DNA of 64,000 bases, taken from positions 248,001-312,000 of the forward strand of contig CAWIZC010000032.1 of the NCBI GenBank assembly GCA_963840445.1. Direction: 5' to 3'. The DNA is from AWTP1-13 sp963840445 (GTDB lineage: Bacteria > Pseudomonadota > Alphaproteobacteria > Rhizobiales > Hyphomicrobiaceae). Below are positions 41,305-50,416 of this stretch, in pieces; positions within the stretch are counted from its first letter, which is position 1, and every line of letters starts with the position of its first letter. Under the pieces are notes generated by a model that worked only from the letters and a program-made list of their open reading frames with translations, searched no databases and was not told where the DNA came from. The position numbers and the translations under genes are program-made.

Positions 41305-43683
41305 TCACTCCACCAATGCCAGTGCCGCCGCACGCAGGTTGGCGTACGAGAGCGGCTCGAAGCGGAACTCGACGATGTGGCGGCCGGCGCCCACCTCGAC
41401 GCCGCGGAACAGCACGTTGGTTCGCATGATGCGGGCGGGCCGGCCATCCACCTCGGCGACCCAGCCGGGATAGTAGGCCTCGTGCAGGATGAGCAGGCCC
41501 GGATAGGTGCCTTCCACTTCCACCCTCACGCGATCCGGACGCCAGGAAACGATCCGTGCCTGACTGGGAACGTGCTCGCCGTTGGCCGGCCAGTAGTAGT
41601 GCGGCAGCTTCAGCTCGTCGTCGACGACGGCCATTTCCGAGGCCGGGTCGACGGCACTTTGTCCGGCCCTGGTTTGCGGGTCGCTGTCGGCGACCACGAT
41701 GCGGTTGATGATTTTCACTCGCGGCTCGGCGCCATGCAGGCGGTAGATCCACACCTTGGGACCCGCCAGCAGCACCTCCGCCACGGGGCGCCGCGCCAAA
41801 TGCGGCACCTCCTCGATCGGCCGGCCGAGTACCACGTACTCGAGACCAAGCTCGCGCGCCAGGGCGCAGTCGTAACCCGAAAACGACGCGGGAAACTCCC
41901 GTTGGTCGACGACGAAGGTGGTCTCTCCGGGAGACACGAGGTGGTCGTAGGACCCGAGCCGCAACGGGTTGTAGCCGTTGGTCGCCTCCAGGCCGCGCAC
42001 CACCGACAGGTTCTGCCAGGCGCCGCTGATCCCTACCACCTCGATACGTGGGTGTGCACCCTCCCGGTGGCGATTGGCCAGTTCCGTCTCGAGGATGGCA
42101 AGAGCGTCCGCCTCTTCGCCGGTCGGCTGCTGCAACACCGCGGAATAACCAGGCGCCTCGGCATTCAACGGGGAAGCCGCGTTGAACCAAAGCAGCTCTC
42201 CAGTGGCGATGATGGCCGCCAGGGCCGCGGCAAAGCTGCGCGCCTGAGCTGTTCGCGCGCGAGAGAGAACCGCCACGGCCAGTGCGGCCACCGGAACAAT
42301 CTTCATCACCTCCAGTAGTGACGACCAGCCATGGGCGGAGCGCGCCGAGAAAACAACGGCCCATCCAATCATGCCGAGTCCCAATGCCGCCACTGCGACG
42401 ACGCGCCAAGGCGCGACGCGTGGCAGCCCGTCTCGTACATAGTCGGCCAGCAGATGCCCGGCCAGTAGTGCGATAACTCCGACCAGCACGAACGCTCCGT
42501 CGATCGGCCGCCGGAACAGGTCTATGCCGGGAATGTGGTGGAAGGCCCAGGCGTAGAGCGGCGTGTAGCGGCCCATCGCGTAAAGCGCGGTGGCCAGCGC
42601 CGCCCCGACCATGAACCGGTTGCCGCGTCGCCACAGCCATCCGCCGGCTAGGCCCAACCACAGCAGCAGGATGGTCGGCGTCGCACCGATGAAGAGATAG
42701 TTGAATGATTGATCGGTAGCGCCCACGTCGGGCTCGGTCTCGTAGTTCGGACCCCAGTAGCCTTGTACCGGGTCCACGGATCCAAACACGTTGGCAACGG
42801 CCAGCGAGGCGAAGTTGGCAGGATATAGCGAGGCATCGAGCGATGTCTCAATCGTCACTTCCGGACGATTGGAGAGCGCTGCGAACTGCAAGGTCAGCAA
42901 CAGCGGCACGGCCAGCAGCACGGCGGCGAGGCCACCCATGGTCAGCATCACGCCCACGCGCTCCCGCATGTAGCGCAGCGGCTGACTCGAGATGGCGACC
43001 TCGGCGGCCATCGCTGCCACCAGCACGAAGCACAGCAGCAGAGCCACATGATTGCGGCCCAGCGCCAGGATCGCCGCGACCACACCGAACGCGGCGGCGG
43101 TCAATAGCGAGCGCCGTTGCATGGCAACGAGCAGCAGGAAAAGCGCAAGCGGAAACAGCCCGTAGCTCATGATCATGCCGGTGTGGGGCAGGCGGCCCGA
43201 CGCCGGCCCGCCGAACATGAACACGGCTGCCGCCAACACGGTCGCCGGCACCGGCCAACCCCAACGCCGGCCCAGCAAGCCCACGCCAAGGCCGCCGACA
43301 AGCAAGTGCGCATAGACCACGAGGTCGAATGCACGGATGGACGGCAAAGGATCAAACAGTGCCCACAGCACAAAGACCGGCTCGAACACCAGCGTCTGTG
43401 GATCGGCGACGCCCGGGTGGCCGCCGTAGTGGAAGGGGTTCCAGAACGGCGAGTAGCCTTCGTGAAAAGCCGAGGCCATGAACCTGAAGAACGCATAGAA
43501 CTGGTTCTTTGCGTCCCATGGCACGACCGTGTCGGTGAGGATCCATCGGCTCGCGGCAACAAGCCACATTCCGGCGATGACGAGCAGAACGGTGGCCAGA
43601 CTTTGACTCCGCGCGCAAGCAAGCGTGCTCGCAACACGGCGTCGCATCGAAATGCGGTGATGCACGCGTGCCCCTTCCAGCAT
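41305..43683 (-). CDS. YfhO-type multi-pass membrane protein
   Basis: The 792-residue protein has about 12-13 membrane segments in the first 480 residues (for example VLLVIAGMWLVAASRWIL, LLVGGLGVGLLGRRWGWPV, VGVIALLAGHLLADYV). A soluble beta-rich C-terminal domain (VSWRPDRVRVEVEGTYPGLL, YYPGWVAEVDGRPARIMRTN) follows. PYWGP-like features include GSVDPVQGYWGPNYET. This is the YfhO architecture, believed to be GT-C-type glycosyltransferases acting on lipid-linked sugars or teichoic/lipid targets. The sugar is unknown. It is convergent with the HAD gene. Confidence 0.88.
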   Translation of the reverse strand: MLEGARVHHRISMRRRVASTLACARSQSLATVLLVIAGMWLVAASRWILTDTVVPWDAKNQFYAFFRFMASAFHEGYSPFWNPFHYGGHPGVADPQTLVFEPVFVLWALFDPLPSIRAFDLVVYAHLLVGGLGVGLLGRRWGWPVPATVLAAAVFMFGGPASGRLPHTGMIMSYGLFPLALFLLLVAMQRRSLLTAAAFGVVAAILALGRNHVALLLCFVLVAAMAAEVAISSQPLRYMRERVGVMLTMGGLAAVLLAVPLLLTLQFAALSNRPEVTIETSLDASLYPANFASLAVANVFGSVDPVQGYWGPNYETEPDVGATDQSFNYLFIGATPTILLLWLGLAGGWLWRRGNRFMVGAALATALYAMGRYTPLYAWAFHHIPGIDLFRRPIDGAFVLVGVIALLAGHLLADYVRDGLPRVAPWRVVAVAALGLGMIGWAVVFSARSAHGWSSLLEVMKIVPVAALAVAVLSRARTAQARSFAAALAAIIATGELLWFNAASPLNAEAPGYSAVLQQPTGEEADALAILETELANRHREGAHPRIEVVGISGAWQNLSVVRGLEATNGYNPLRLGSYDHLVSPGETTFVVDQREFPASFSGYDCALARELGLEYVVLGRPIEEVPHLARRPVAEVLLAGPKVWIYRLHGAEPRVKIINRIVVADSDPQTRAGQSAVDPASEMAVVDDELKLPHYYWPANGEHVPSQARIVSWRPDRVRVEVEGTYPGLLILHEAYYPGWVAEVDGRPARIMRTNVLFRGVEVGAGRHIVEFRFEPLSYANLRAAALALVE

Positions 43684-43765
43684 GCCTTATCGGAGCGGTT
43701 TTTGGCCCGCTCTCGTCGGCACGGCTTCCTTCCCCACGCGCGATGCTATGCCTTCAGCTGCGCTC

Positions 43766-43803
43766 TCACAATTGTGAAGTGATTTGCGCGACTGGTTACC
43801 AGT
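43766..43803. promoter_or_regulatory. Two palindromes in the gap between yfhO-like gene and dodecin
   Basis: TCACAATTGTGA (43766-43777) is a perfect 12-bp palindrome, and ACTGGTTACCAGT (43791-43803) is a perfect 13-bp palindrome about one and a half helical turns further on. They lie between divergent genes, in AT-richer DNA, and are good candidates for regulator binding sites. No matching regulator gene is adjacent. Confidence 0.45.
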
Positions 43804-43910
43804 GTAAAAGCCCTTTTGGCTGTCATTGCGGCAAACTATAGCCAGCGCGGCGGCGCCGCTAGATGTATCTGATCTGCGCTTGCTGCGTTGCACCGCGATG
43901 GGAGGACGTC

Positions 43911-44120
43911 ATGGCCGAAAGCGTCTACAAGATCATCGAAATCGTCGGTACAAGCACCACCTCATGGGAGAAAGCGGCTGCGGCCGCCGTCGAGCGCGCA
44001 GCACATACACTCCGCGATCTGCGTATCGCTGAGGTATCGGAGCAGGACATCATCATCACCGACGGCAAGATCGAAGCTTACCGCGTACGCCTTAAGCTCT
44101 CGTTCAAGTACGAGGACTGA
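43911..44120 (+). CDS. Dodecin flavoprotein
   Basis: The 69-residue protein MAESVYKIIEIVGTSTTSWE, KAAAAAVERAAHTLRDLRIA, EVSEQDIIITDGKIEAYRVR matches dodecin, a dodecameric flavin-storage protein. The Trp in TTSWEKA is the residue that stacks on the flavin. ATG 43911 lies behind GGGAGGA. It is a single-gene unit. Confidence 0.95.
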   Translation: MAESVYKIIEIVGTSTTSWEKAAAAAVERAAHTLRDLRIAEVSEQDIIITDGKIEAYRVRLKLSFKYED

Positions 44121-44193
44121 ACTCGCGCCCGCGGGAGTTCCGGCATCTATCACCCGCTCGCAAAGGCGGCGTGACAGGTTGCGCTCGGCCGAC

Positions 44194-45192
44194 TCAGAAC
44201 ATCGCCGCGTGCACACGATCCGGCGGATTGTGGCCATCGAGGAAAGTCTTGATGTTGATGATGACCTTCTCGCCCATGTCGACGCGACCCTCGATGGTCG
44301 CCGATCCCATGTGCGGCAGCGCCACCACGCGGTCGCTTGCCAACAGCTTGGGATTGATGGCCGGCTCGTGCTCGAATACGTCGAGGCCTGCGCCGGCGAT
44401 GGCGCCGGCCTCGATCATGCGCGCCAGCTCGTTCTCGTCGATCACCTCGCCGCGCGCTGTGTTGACGACGTAGGCCGAAGGCTTGAGCAGCTTCAAACGG
44501 CGCGCCGACAGCAGATGATAGGTCGCCGGGGTGTGCGGGCAGTTCACCGACACGATGTCCATGCGGGCCAGCATCTGGTCGAGGCTGTCCCAGTAGGTCG
44601 CCTCCAGCTCCTGCTCGATCTCTTCGCTGACCCGGCGCCGATTGTGATAGTGGATCTGCAGCCCAAACGCCTTGGCCCTGCGCGCCACCGCCTGGCCGAT
44701 GCGGCCCATGCCGATGATGCCGAGGCGCTTGCCAAAAATACGATGGCCGAGCATCCAGGTCGGTGACCAGCCCGACCAGTGACGCCGCGTGTCCTTGAGC
44801 AGCGCGGTACCCTCCGCCAGCCGGCGCGGCACGGCCAGGATCAGCGCCATGGTCATATCGGCGGTATCCTCGGTGAGCACGCCGGGCGTGTTGGTGACGA
44901 TGATGCCGCGCACGCGCGCGGTATCCAGGTCGACGTTGTCGACACCGGTGCCGAAGTTGGCGATCAGCTTGAGCTGGGGCCCGAACTGGGAGATCAGCGA
45001 GCGGTCGATCCGGTCGGTCACCGTCGGAACCAGCACATGCGCCGTCTTGGCCGCCTCGGCCAGCTCGGCCTGGCTCATCGGCTTGTCCTCGACGTTGAGG
45101 CGCGCATCGAACAGCTCGCGCATGCGGGTTTCCACCGCATCGGGCAGCTTGCGCGTGACTACCACCACAGGTTTCTTGTGTGTTGTCGGCAT
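44194..45192 (-). CDS. D-2-hydroxyacid dehydrogenase (glyoxylate/hydroxypyruvate reductase type)
   Basis: The 332-residue NAD(P)-dependent dehydrogenase has the Rossmann motif GIIGMGRIGQAVARRAKAFG and the catalytic triad in VVNTARGEVIDE (Arg), GLDVFEHEP (Glu) and VALPHMGSAT (His). HIRNRR-like NRRRVSEEIEQE after strand 2 suggests NADPH preference. It matches the GyaR/GhrB-like enzymes, which reduce glyoxylate or hydroxypyruvate; the exact substrate cannot be decided. It starts at ATG 45192 and is divergent from the SH3 gene. Confidence 0.92.
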   Translation of the reverse strand: MPTTHKKPVVVVTRKLPDAVETRMRELFDARLNVEDKPMSQAELAEAAKTAHVLVPTVTDRIDRSLISQFGPQLKLIANFGTGVDNVDLDTARVRGIIVTNTPGVLTEDTADMTMALILAVPRRLAEGTALLKDTRRHWSGWSPTWMLGHRIFGKRLGIIGMGRIGQAVARRAKAFGLQIHYHNRRRVSEEIEQELEATYWDSLDQMLARMDIVSVNCPHTPATYHLLSARRLKLLKPSAYVVNTARGEVIDENELARMIEAGAIAGAGLDVFEHEPAINPKLLASDRVVALPHMGSATIEGRVDMGEKVIINIKTFLDGHNPPDRVHAAMF

Positions 45193-45407
45193 CTAAGCTC
45201 GGCTCGCGTCGGGTTTGCGGAGAGGCCGGTCGGGGGCGCAACGCCGCCCTGTCACCCCGTTGTGCTTTTGTGTCTAACAGAAGGTCGTGACGATGACAAA
45301 AAAGAGTTCACTCTTGCATCGCCATTGGCGCGCACGGCAATGTCCGGAAAGCGCCCTAACGCGATGGTAAGAGCGGGTTTTCGGGCTATCTAAAGGAGCA
45401 GTATTTC

Positions 45408-45965
45408 ATGAGCAAAGCGCCCAGTTTGGCGCGGCGTCCGGTGTTCCAAGGCCCGCTGGCATTGGCGCTGTGGTGCGCAGGGGCAGGCCTCGTGCAGGCC
45501 CAGGATTTGACGGTCGCCAATTCCGGCCTGCCGGTTCCCCGCTTTGCCAGCTTGAAGTCCGACAAGGTGCAACTGCACCATGGTCCGGGCACCGAGTTCC
45601 CGGTCGCCTGGGTCTTTCGCCGCGCCGGTCTGCCCGTCGAGATCACCCGCGAGACCGACGCGTGGAGCGAGGTGCGCGATGCAGAGGGTACAACTGGCTG
45701 GGTGTGGAGTACGGCCTTGAGCCGCAGGCGCACCGTCCTCGTCCTGCCATGGCAGATGAAGGCGGGGCAAAGCCAGCAGGAAACGGTGCCTCTGCGCGAC
45801 GACGACAGCGCCAACGCCTCCACCATTGCCAACGTCGAAGCCGGCGTACTGGCCAGCGTCATCGACTGTAACGGGCGCTGGTGCCGGGTCTCCGTTGGCA
45901 ACTTCCGCGGCTTTGTCGAACAAAGCAAGCTATGGGGAACGCGGCAAGGCGAGGTGATCAAGTAG
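45408..45965 (+). CDS. Secreted SH3-domain (SH3_4) protein
   Basis: The 185-residue protein has a signal peptide (LALALWCAGAGLVQAQ, cut after VQA). Two bacterial SH3-type units follow: SLKSDKVQLHHGPGTEFPVA with WVFRRAGLPVEITRETDAWS and TTGWVWSTALSRRRT, then ANVEAGVLASVIDCNGRWCR and VSVGNFRGFVEQSKLWG. Such domains usually bind peptidoglycan or its peptides. It is commonly found beside the hydroxyacid dehydrogenase and irr in Hyphomicrobiales. CTAAAGGAG lies upstream of ATG 45408. Confidence 0.9.
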   Translation: MSKAPSLARRPVFQGPLALALWCAGAGLVQAQDLTVANSGLPVPRFASLKSDKVQLHHGPGTEFPVAWVFRRAGLPVEITRETDAWSEVRDAEGTTGWVWSTALSRRRTVLVLPWQMKAGQSQQETVPLRDDDSANASTIANVEAGVLASVIDCNGRWCRVSVGNFRGFVEQSKLWGTRQGEVIK

Positions 45966-46009
45966 GCGCCGCTGCCATCGACAGGAGCCCGATACGCCCG
46001 ACGCCGTCG

Positions 46010-46435
46010 CTATTTGGACACCAGCCGCACAACCACATCGATGTGTGCGATCTTGAGGTCGGAGGGCGGTTCCGGCACACCGTCGACCCGGATGGTTTCT
46101 CCGGGAATGTCTACCAGACGGCCTTCCGCTTCGACGAAGAAGTGGTTGTGGTTGGAGGTATTGGTATCGAAATAGGCGCGCTGTCCGCCGATCGCGATCT
46201 CGCGCAAGAGGCCCGCACGCTTAAACTGATGCAGGGTGTTGTACACGGTCGCCAGCGATACCCGTTCACCGGCAAGTACCGCCTCCTCGTGCAGCAGTTC
46301 CGCCGTCACGTGCCGGTCGCCAGAGCCAAATAGCAGGGTTGCCAGGGCGACGCGCTGCCGCGTCGGGCGCAAGCCCGCGCGCCTGAGGCGCCTGGGAGCG
46401 TCCGCTCCCGTTGCACTATGCTCGGTTCGTCTCAT
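46010..46435 (-). CDS. irr: Iron response regulator Irr (Fur family)
   Basis: The 141-residue Fur-type regulator has LRRAGLRPTRQRVALATLLF, RHVTAELLHEEAVLAGERVS, LATVYNTLHQFKRAGLLREI and SNHNHFFVEAEGRLVDIPGE. The NHNHFFVE segment replaces the HHDH metal site of Fur and is typical of Irr, which senses iron through haem status. No N-terminal GCPW-type haem regulatory motif is present, as in most Irr outside Bradyrhizobium. Position beside fabA-fabB-fabI is the classic rhizobial arrangement and confirms the call. Confidence 0.94.
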   Translation of the reverse strand: MRRTEHSATGADAPRRLRRAGLRPTRQRVALATLLFGSGDRHVTAELLHEEAVLAGERVSLATVYNTLHQFKRAGLLREIAIGGQRAYFDTNTSNHNHFFVEAEGRLVDIPGETIRVDGVPEPPSDLKIAHIDVVVRLVSK

Positions 46436-46723
46436 CCCGTCAGCAGCAGACCCGTCTGTGGCAGATTAGCCCGTTCCGGCCCAAGTGATAGGACCGGGCA
46501 GAGGCCTTACAATCCTCATAGTAGCCGATATCACCAGTATAAACGGCCCCGGCGGCCGCCGCAATGGCGACGCGGCACGGCCCTAGAACAGGCTCGGGTG
46601 CTTAGAACGCGGGCTTTTGAGCAGCGGACGAGTATGTTAGGAAACCGGCAACGCGGCGGAGTGGGGCCAGGCCCTGCTGCGCACGCGGGTGTTCATCATA
46701 AAGGGGATGGGACAAAGAGGGTA

Positions 46724-47260
46724 ATGGCCGAGCGCCCGAACAGCTTCGAATACGAGGAGCTGCTGACTTGTGCCCGCGGCGAGCTCTTCGGCCCCGGCAA
46801 CGCCCAGTTGCCGCTGCCGCCGATGCTCATGTTCGAGCGCATCTCCAGCATCTCCGAGACCGGCGGCGCTCATGGCAAAGGCCAGATCGTGGCCGAGCTC
46901 AAGGTGGCCGGTAATCCGGCCCTGGATTGGTTCTTCGCCTGCCATTTCAAGGGCGACCCGGTCATGCCCGGCTGCCTTGGTCTCGATGCGCTGTGGCAGT
47001 TGACGGGCTTCTTTCTGGGGTGGCTAGGCGCCCCGGGCAGAGGCCGTGCGCTGGGGGTGGGCGAGGTGAAATTCACCGGCATGGTCGTGCCAACAACCAG
47101 GACAGTGCAGTACGTGGTCGACCTGAAGCGGGTGATCCTGCGCCGACTGAAGCTCGCCATTGCAGACGGCACCATGAAGGCCGACGGCCAGGTCATCTAC
47201 GCCGCCACCGATCTGCGGGTTGGTCTGTTCGAAGCGGGAGAACAACCCGTAGCGGCCTGA
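46724..47260 (+). CDS. fabA: 3-hydroxyacyl-ACP dehydratase/isomerase FabA
   Basis: FabA dehydrates beta-hydroxydecanoyl-ACP and isomerises it, starting unsaturated fatty acid synthesis. The 178-residue product has the hot-dog core with the active-site His in DWFFACHFKGDPVMPGCLGL and Asp in LDALWQLTGFFLGW, then ALGVGEVKFTGMVVPTTRTV. The frame is open far upstream, but ATG 46724 (MAERPNSFEYEELL) is the family start with an AAAGAGG site before it. fabB and fabI follow on the same strand. Confidence 0.97.
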   Translation: MAERPNSFEYEELLTCARGELFGPGNAQLPLPPMLMFERISSISETGGAHGKGQIVAELKVAGNPALDWFFACHFKGDPVMPGCLGLDALWQLTGFFLGWLGAPGRGRALGVGEVKFTGMVVPTTRTVQYVVDLKRVILRRLKLAIADGTMKADGQVIYAATDLRVGLFEAGEQPVAA

Positions 47261-47335
47261 GAGGGCGGGAAAGCACTGCAGGCGGGCCGACGCTGCATTC
47301 TGGGCAGGCGCGACGATGCGGGGAAAGGAACTGCG

Positions 47336-48565
47336 ATGAGACGCGTGGTCGTGACGGGCATGGGTATCGTTTCCTCGATCGGAAACAACACCCAGGAAGT
47401 GCTCGCCTCGCTGAGGGAGGCCAAGTCCGGCATCGTGCGCGCCGACAAATACGCCGAGCTGGGCTTCCGCTGCCAGGTGCACGGCGCCGTCAACCTCGAA
47501 TGGGAGAACATGATCCCGCGCAAGGCGCGCCGCTTCATGGAGGCGGGCCTTGGCTGGAACTACATCGCCATGGAACAGGCCATCCGCGACGCCGGGCTGG
47601 AACCCTCGGACGTCGTCAATGAGCGAACTGGCATCATTATGGGCGCCGGCGGCCCCTCGACGCGCGCCATCGTGCGCGCCGCCGACGTCACGCGCGAGAA
47701 GGACCCCAAGAAGGTCGGCCCCTTCGAGGTGCCCAAAGGCATGTGCTCCGGGCCCTCGGCTGCGCTCGCCACCGCCTACCAGATCAAGGGCCTGAACTAT
47801 TCGATCTCTTCCGCCTGCGCCACATCGGCGCACTGCATCGGCAACGCCGCCGAGATGATCCAATGGGGCAAGCAGGATGTGATGTTTGCCGGCGGCTGCG
47901 AGGAACTGGACTGGACACTGTCCGTCCTGTTCGACGCCATGGGCGCCATGTCCACTCACTTCAACGCCACGCCTGCCAGGGCGAGCCGCGCCTACGACAA
48001 GGACCGCGACGGCTTCGTGATCGCCGGTGGGGCAGGCGTCGTCGTGCTCGAGGAACTCGACCGCGCCAAGGCGCGCGGCGCCAAGATCTACGGCGAGCTG
48101 GTGGGCTACGGCGCGACCTCCGACGGCTTCGACATGGTGGCGCCGTCGGGCGAGGGCGCAGCGCGTTGCATGCGCCTCGCTACGCGGGGCATGGACGGCA
48201 AGGGCGTCGGCAAGATCGATTATATCAACCCGCACGGCACGGCCACTCCGGTCGGCGATCAGAAAGAGATCGAAGCGATCCGCGAGGTGTTCGGCGGGGA
48301 CATGCCGGCGATCTCCTCCACCAAATCTCTGACTGGCCATTCGCTCGGCGCCGCCGGCGTGCAGGAGACGATCTATTCGTTGCTCATGCTCAACAACGGC
48401 TTCGTGTGCGAGAGCGCCAACATCGACACGCTCGATCCCGAATTCGCCGACGTCCCCATCGCCCGCAAGCGGCAGGATGACGTCCACCTTAACTGTGTCA
48501 TGTCGAACAGCTTCGGCTTCGGCGGCACCAATGCGACTTTGATAATGAGACGCTGCGACGCGTAA
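47336..48565 (+). CDS. fabB: 3-oxoacyl-ACP synthase I FabB
   Basis: Condensing enzyme that elongates the cis-3 product of FabA. The 409 residues carry the Cys-His-His set: SISSACATSAHCIGNAA (Cys), YINPHGTATPVGDQKEI (His) and ISSTKSLTGHSLGAAGVQ (His). The N terminus MRRVVVTGMGIVSSIGNNTQ is canonical. AAAGGAACTGCG precedes ATG 47336. It is the middle gene of fabA-fabB-fabI, 75 bp from fabA. Confidence 0.97.
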   Translation: MRRVVVTGMGIVSSIGNNTQEVLASLREAKSGIVRADKYAELGFRCQVHGAVNLEWENMIPRKARRFMEAGLGWNYIAMEQAIRDAGLEPSDVVNERTGIIMGAGGPSTRAIVRAADVTREKDPKKVGPFEVPKGMCSGPSAALATAYQIKGLNYSISSACATSAHCIGNAAEMIQWGKQDVMFAGGCEELDWTLSVLFDAMGAMSTHFNATPARASRAYDKDRDGFVIAGGAGVVVLEELDRAKARGAKIYGELVGYGATSDGFDMVAPSGEGAARCMRLATRGMDGKGVGKIDYINPHGTATPVGDQKEIEAIREVFGGDMPAISSTKSLTGHSLGAAGVQETIYSLLMLNNGFVCESANIDTLDPEFADVPIARKRQDDVHLNCVMSNSFGFGGTNATLIMRRCDA

Positions 48566-48634
48566 GCGCCGCACGTTTTGGCGCGCGCGGCGCCAAGATG
48601 ATCCTGTGCCGATAGCAAACGGTATAAGTGGAAG

Positions 48635-49489
48635 ATGACCATGACGAACATCGATGTCGCCAAACCCGGGCCGCTGTTGGCCGGCAAGCGTGGCCTGATC
48701 ATGGGAGTGGCCAACGAGCGTTCCATCGCCTGGGGCATTGCGCGCGTACTGGCCGGCCACGGCGCCAAGCTGGCCTTCACCTACCAGGGCGACGCTTTCG
48801 GCAGACGCGCCATTCCGCTCGCCAAGTCGGTCGGCTCAGAAATCATCGTCAACTGCGATGTGATCGACTTGAAGAGCGTCGACAATGTCTTCGCCGAGAT
48901 CAAGACCAAGTGGGGCGGCCTGGATTTCGTCGTGCACGCGCTGGCCTTCTCTGACCGCCGCGAGCTGTCGGGCCGCTACGCCGACACCACGCGGGACAAC
49001 TTCGTAAACACGATGGTGATTTCCTGCTTCTCCTTCACGGAGATTGCCAAGCGCGCCGCCGATCTCATGAGCGGCAACGGCTCGCTGTTGACGCTGAGCT
49101 TCGGCGGCGCCACGCGCTGGGTTCCGTCCTACAACGTCATGGGCGTGGCCAAGGCTGCGCTCGAGGCCTCGGTGCGATACCTGGCGGCGGACCTCGGGCC
49201 ACAGGGCATCCGTGTCAATGCATTGTCCGCCGGCCCCATGCGCACGCTGGCCGGCGCGGGCGTCGCCGACGCGCGCGTCATTTTCAACTACCAGCGCGAT
49301 CATGCGCCGCTGCGGCGCACGCCAACCCTGGACGAGGTAGGCGGATCGGCACTCTATCTGCTGTCCGACATGTCGGGTGGCGTGACGGGCGAGGTGCATT
49401 TCGTCGACTGCGGCTACAACAGCGTCGCCATGCCGAGCCTCGAGGCCCTCAAGGAGCAGGAGGCAGAAGCCTCGGCCGCCGCCGAATAG
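48635..49489 (+). CDS. fabI: Enoyl-ACP reductase FabI
   Basis: NADH-dependent enoyl-ACP reductase that completes each elongation cycle. The 284-residue SDR protein has GLIMGVANERSIAWGIARVL, the cofactor part CDVIDLKSVDNVF, and the FabI-type Tyr-x6-Lys in SYNVMGVAKAALEASVRYLA. NALSAGPMRTLAGAGV and SGGVTGEVHFVDCGYNSVAM follow. FabI enzymes of this type are triclosan targets. It closes the fabA-fabB-fabI operon. Confidence 0.96.
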   Translation: MTMTNIDVAKPGPLLAGKRGLIMGVANERSIAWGIARVLAGHGAKLAFTYQGDAFGRRAIPLAKSVGSEIIVNCDVIDLKSVDNVFAEIKTKWGGLDFVVHALAFSDRRELSGRYADTTRDNFVNTMVISCFSFTEIAKRAADLMSGNGSLLTLSFGGATRWVPSYNVMGVAKAALEASVRYLAADLGPQGIRVNALSAGPMRTLAGAGVADARVIFNYQRDHAPLRRTPTLDEVGGSALYLLSDMSGGVTGEVHFVDCGYNSVAMPSLEALKEQEAEASAAAE

Positions 49490-49524
49490 CTCCGTGCGCC
49501 TGCGATTGCACCTTCCGTGTCCGC

Positions 49525-50391
49525 GTGGCATCTCAAGGCATGATCGGCGTCTTCGATTCCGGCCACGGCGGCCTGACAGTGTTTCGTGCGCTGGTGCAAC
49601 GCTTCCCGCGCCTGCCCTTCGTATATCTCGGCGACCACCGGCACGTGCCCTATGGCAACCGGCCCGCCGACGAGATCGTCGCCCTCTCTCGCCAGGGGGT
49701 CGATGCGCTGTTCCAGCGCGACTGCCGCCTGGTGCTGCTGGGCTGCAATACGGCCACCTGTGTGGCAGCCCGGACGCTGCAGAAGGATTGGCTGCCCGTC
49801 AGCGGCTGGACCGGACGCAACATCCTCGGCATCGTCGCACCCACGGTCGAGGCTGCCACCCAGACGCCCTGGGCCGTGACGACGCCGCAATATCCGCAGA
49901 AATACAACACCGACGTGGTCGCAGTATTCGGCACCACCCGCACGGTCGCCTCGCACGCCTACCCGGAGGAGATCGGCAAGCGCTGTCCGAAAGTCACGGT
50001 CGTCCAGCAGACCTGCGCCGAGCTGGTCGGGGCCATTGAGCAAGCCGCGCCCGAGTCGGCGCTAGATGCCCTGGTCGAGCAGGGCGTGGCCAGCCTGCTC
50101 GCCCAAACCGGAGGCGCGCCTCCGCACCGTGCCATCCTGGGCTGCACGCACTTTCCGCTCGTCGAGCACCTGTTCCGCCACCACCTGCCGCCCTTCACCC
50201 GCCTGCTGTCGCAGCCGCAGGTCGTCGCCGACAGCCTGGAGGACTATCTGCAGCGGCACGCGCACTATGTCGCGCGCAACAAGCAGCCAACCCCGCCGGT
50301 GCTGCTTACCACCGGCGACCCGGCCAAAGTCAGCCGCACAGCCCGCATCTTCTGGGCGGACGCGCCGGCGTTCGCCCACCTCGGCCATTGA
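49525..50391 (+). CDS. murI: Glutamate racemase
   Basis: MurI supplies D-glutamate for peptidoglycan. The product has about 285 residues: MIGVFDSGHGGLTVFRALVQ, VYLGDHRHVPYGNRPADEIV, the first catalytic Cys in LLGCNTATCVAARTL and the second in AILGCTHFPLVEHLF. The usual Asp-Ser pair after the first strand is present (FDSG). The start is GTG 49525 or, more probably, ATG 49540, which begins at the conserved IGVFDSG strand. It is 35 bp after fabI on the same strand, so it may be read through from that operon. Confidence 0.93.
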   Translation: MASQGMIGVFDSGHGGLTVFRALVQRFPRLPFVYLGDHRHVPYGNRPADEIVALSRQGVDALFQRDCRLVLLGCNTATCVAARTLQKDWLPVSGWTGRNILGIVAPTVEAATQTPWAVTTPQYPQKYNTDVVAVFGTTRTVASHAYPEEIGKRCPKVTVVQQTCAELVGAIEQAAPESALDALVEQGVASLLAQTGGAPPHRAILGCTHFPLVEHLFRHHLPPFTRLLSQPQVVADSLEDYLQRHAHYVARNKQPTPPVLLTTGDPAKVSRTARIFWADAPAFAHLGH

Positions 50392-50416
50392 CGTTTCGCC
50401 GGCGAGCTGGGCTCCG

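Noticed and set aside
46436..46723. Irr-box (ICE) motif between irr and fabA
   Set aside because: Two TAGAAC-like half sites occur near 46583 and 46605, but their spacing and orientation do not form the expected palindrome.
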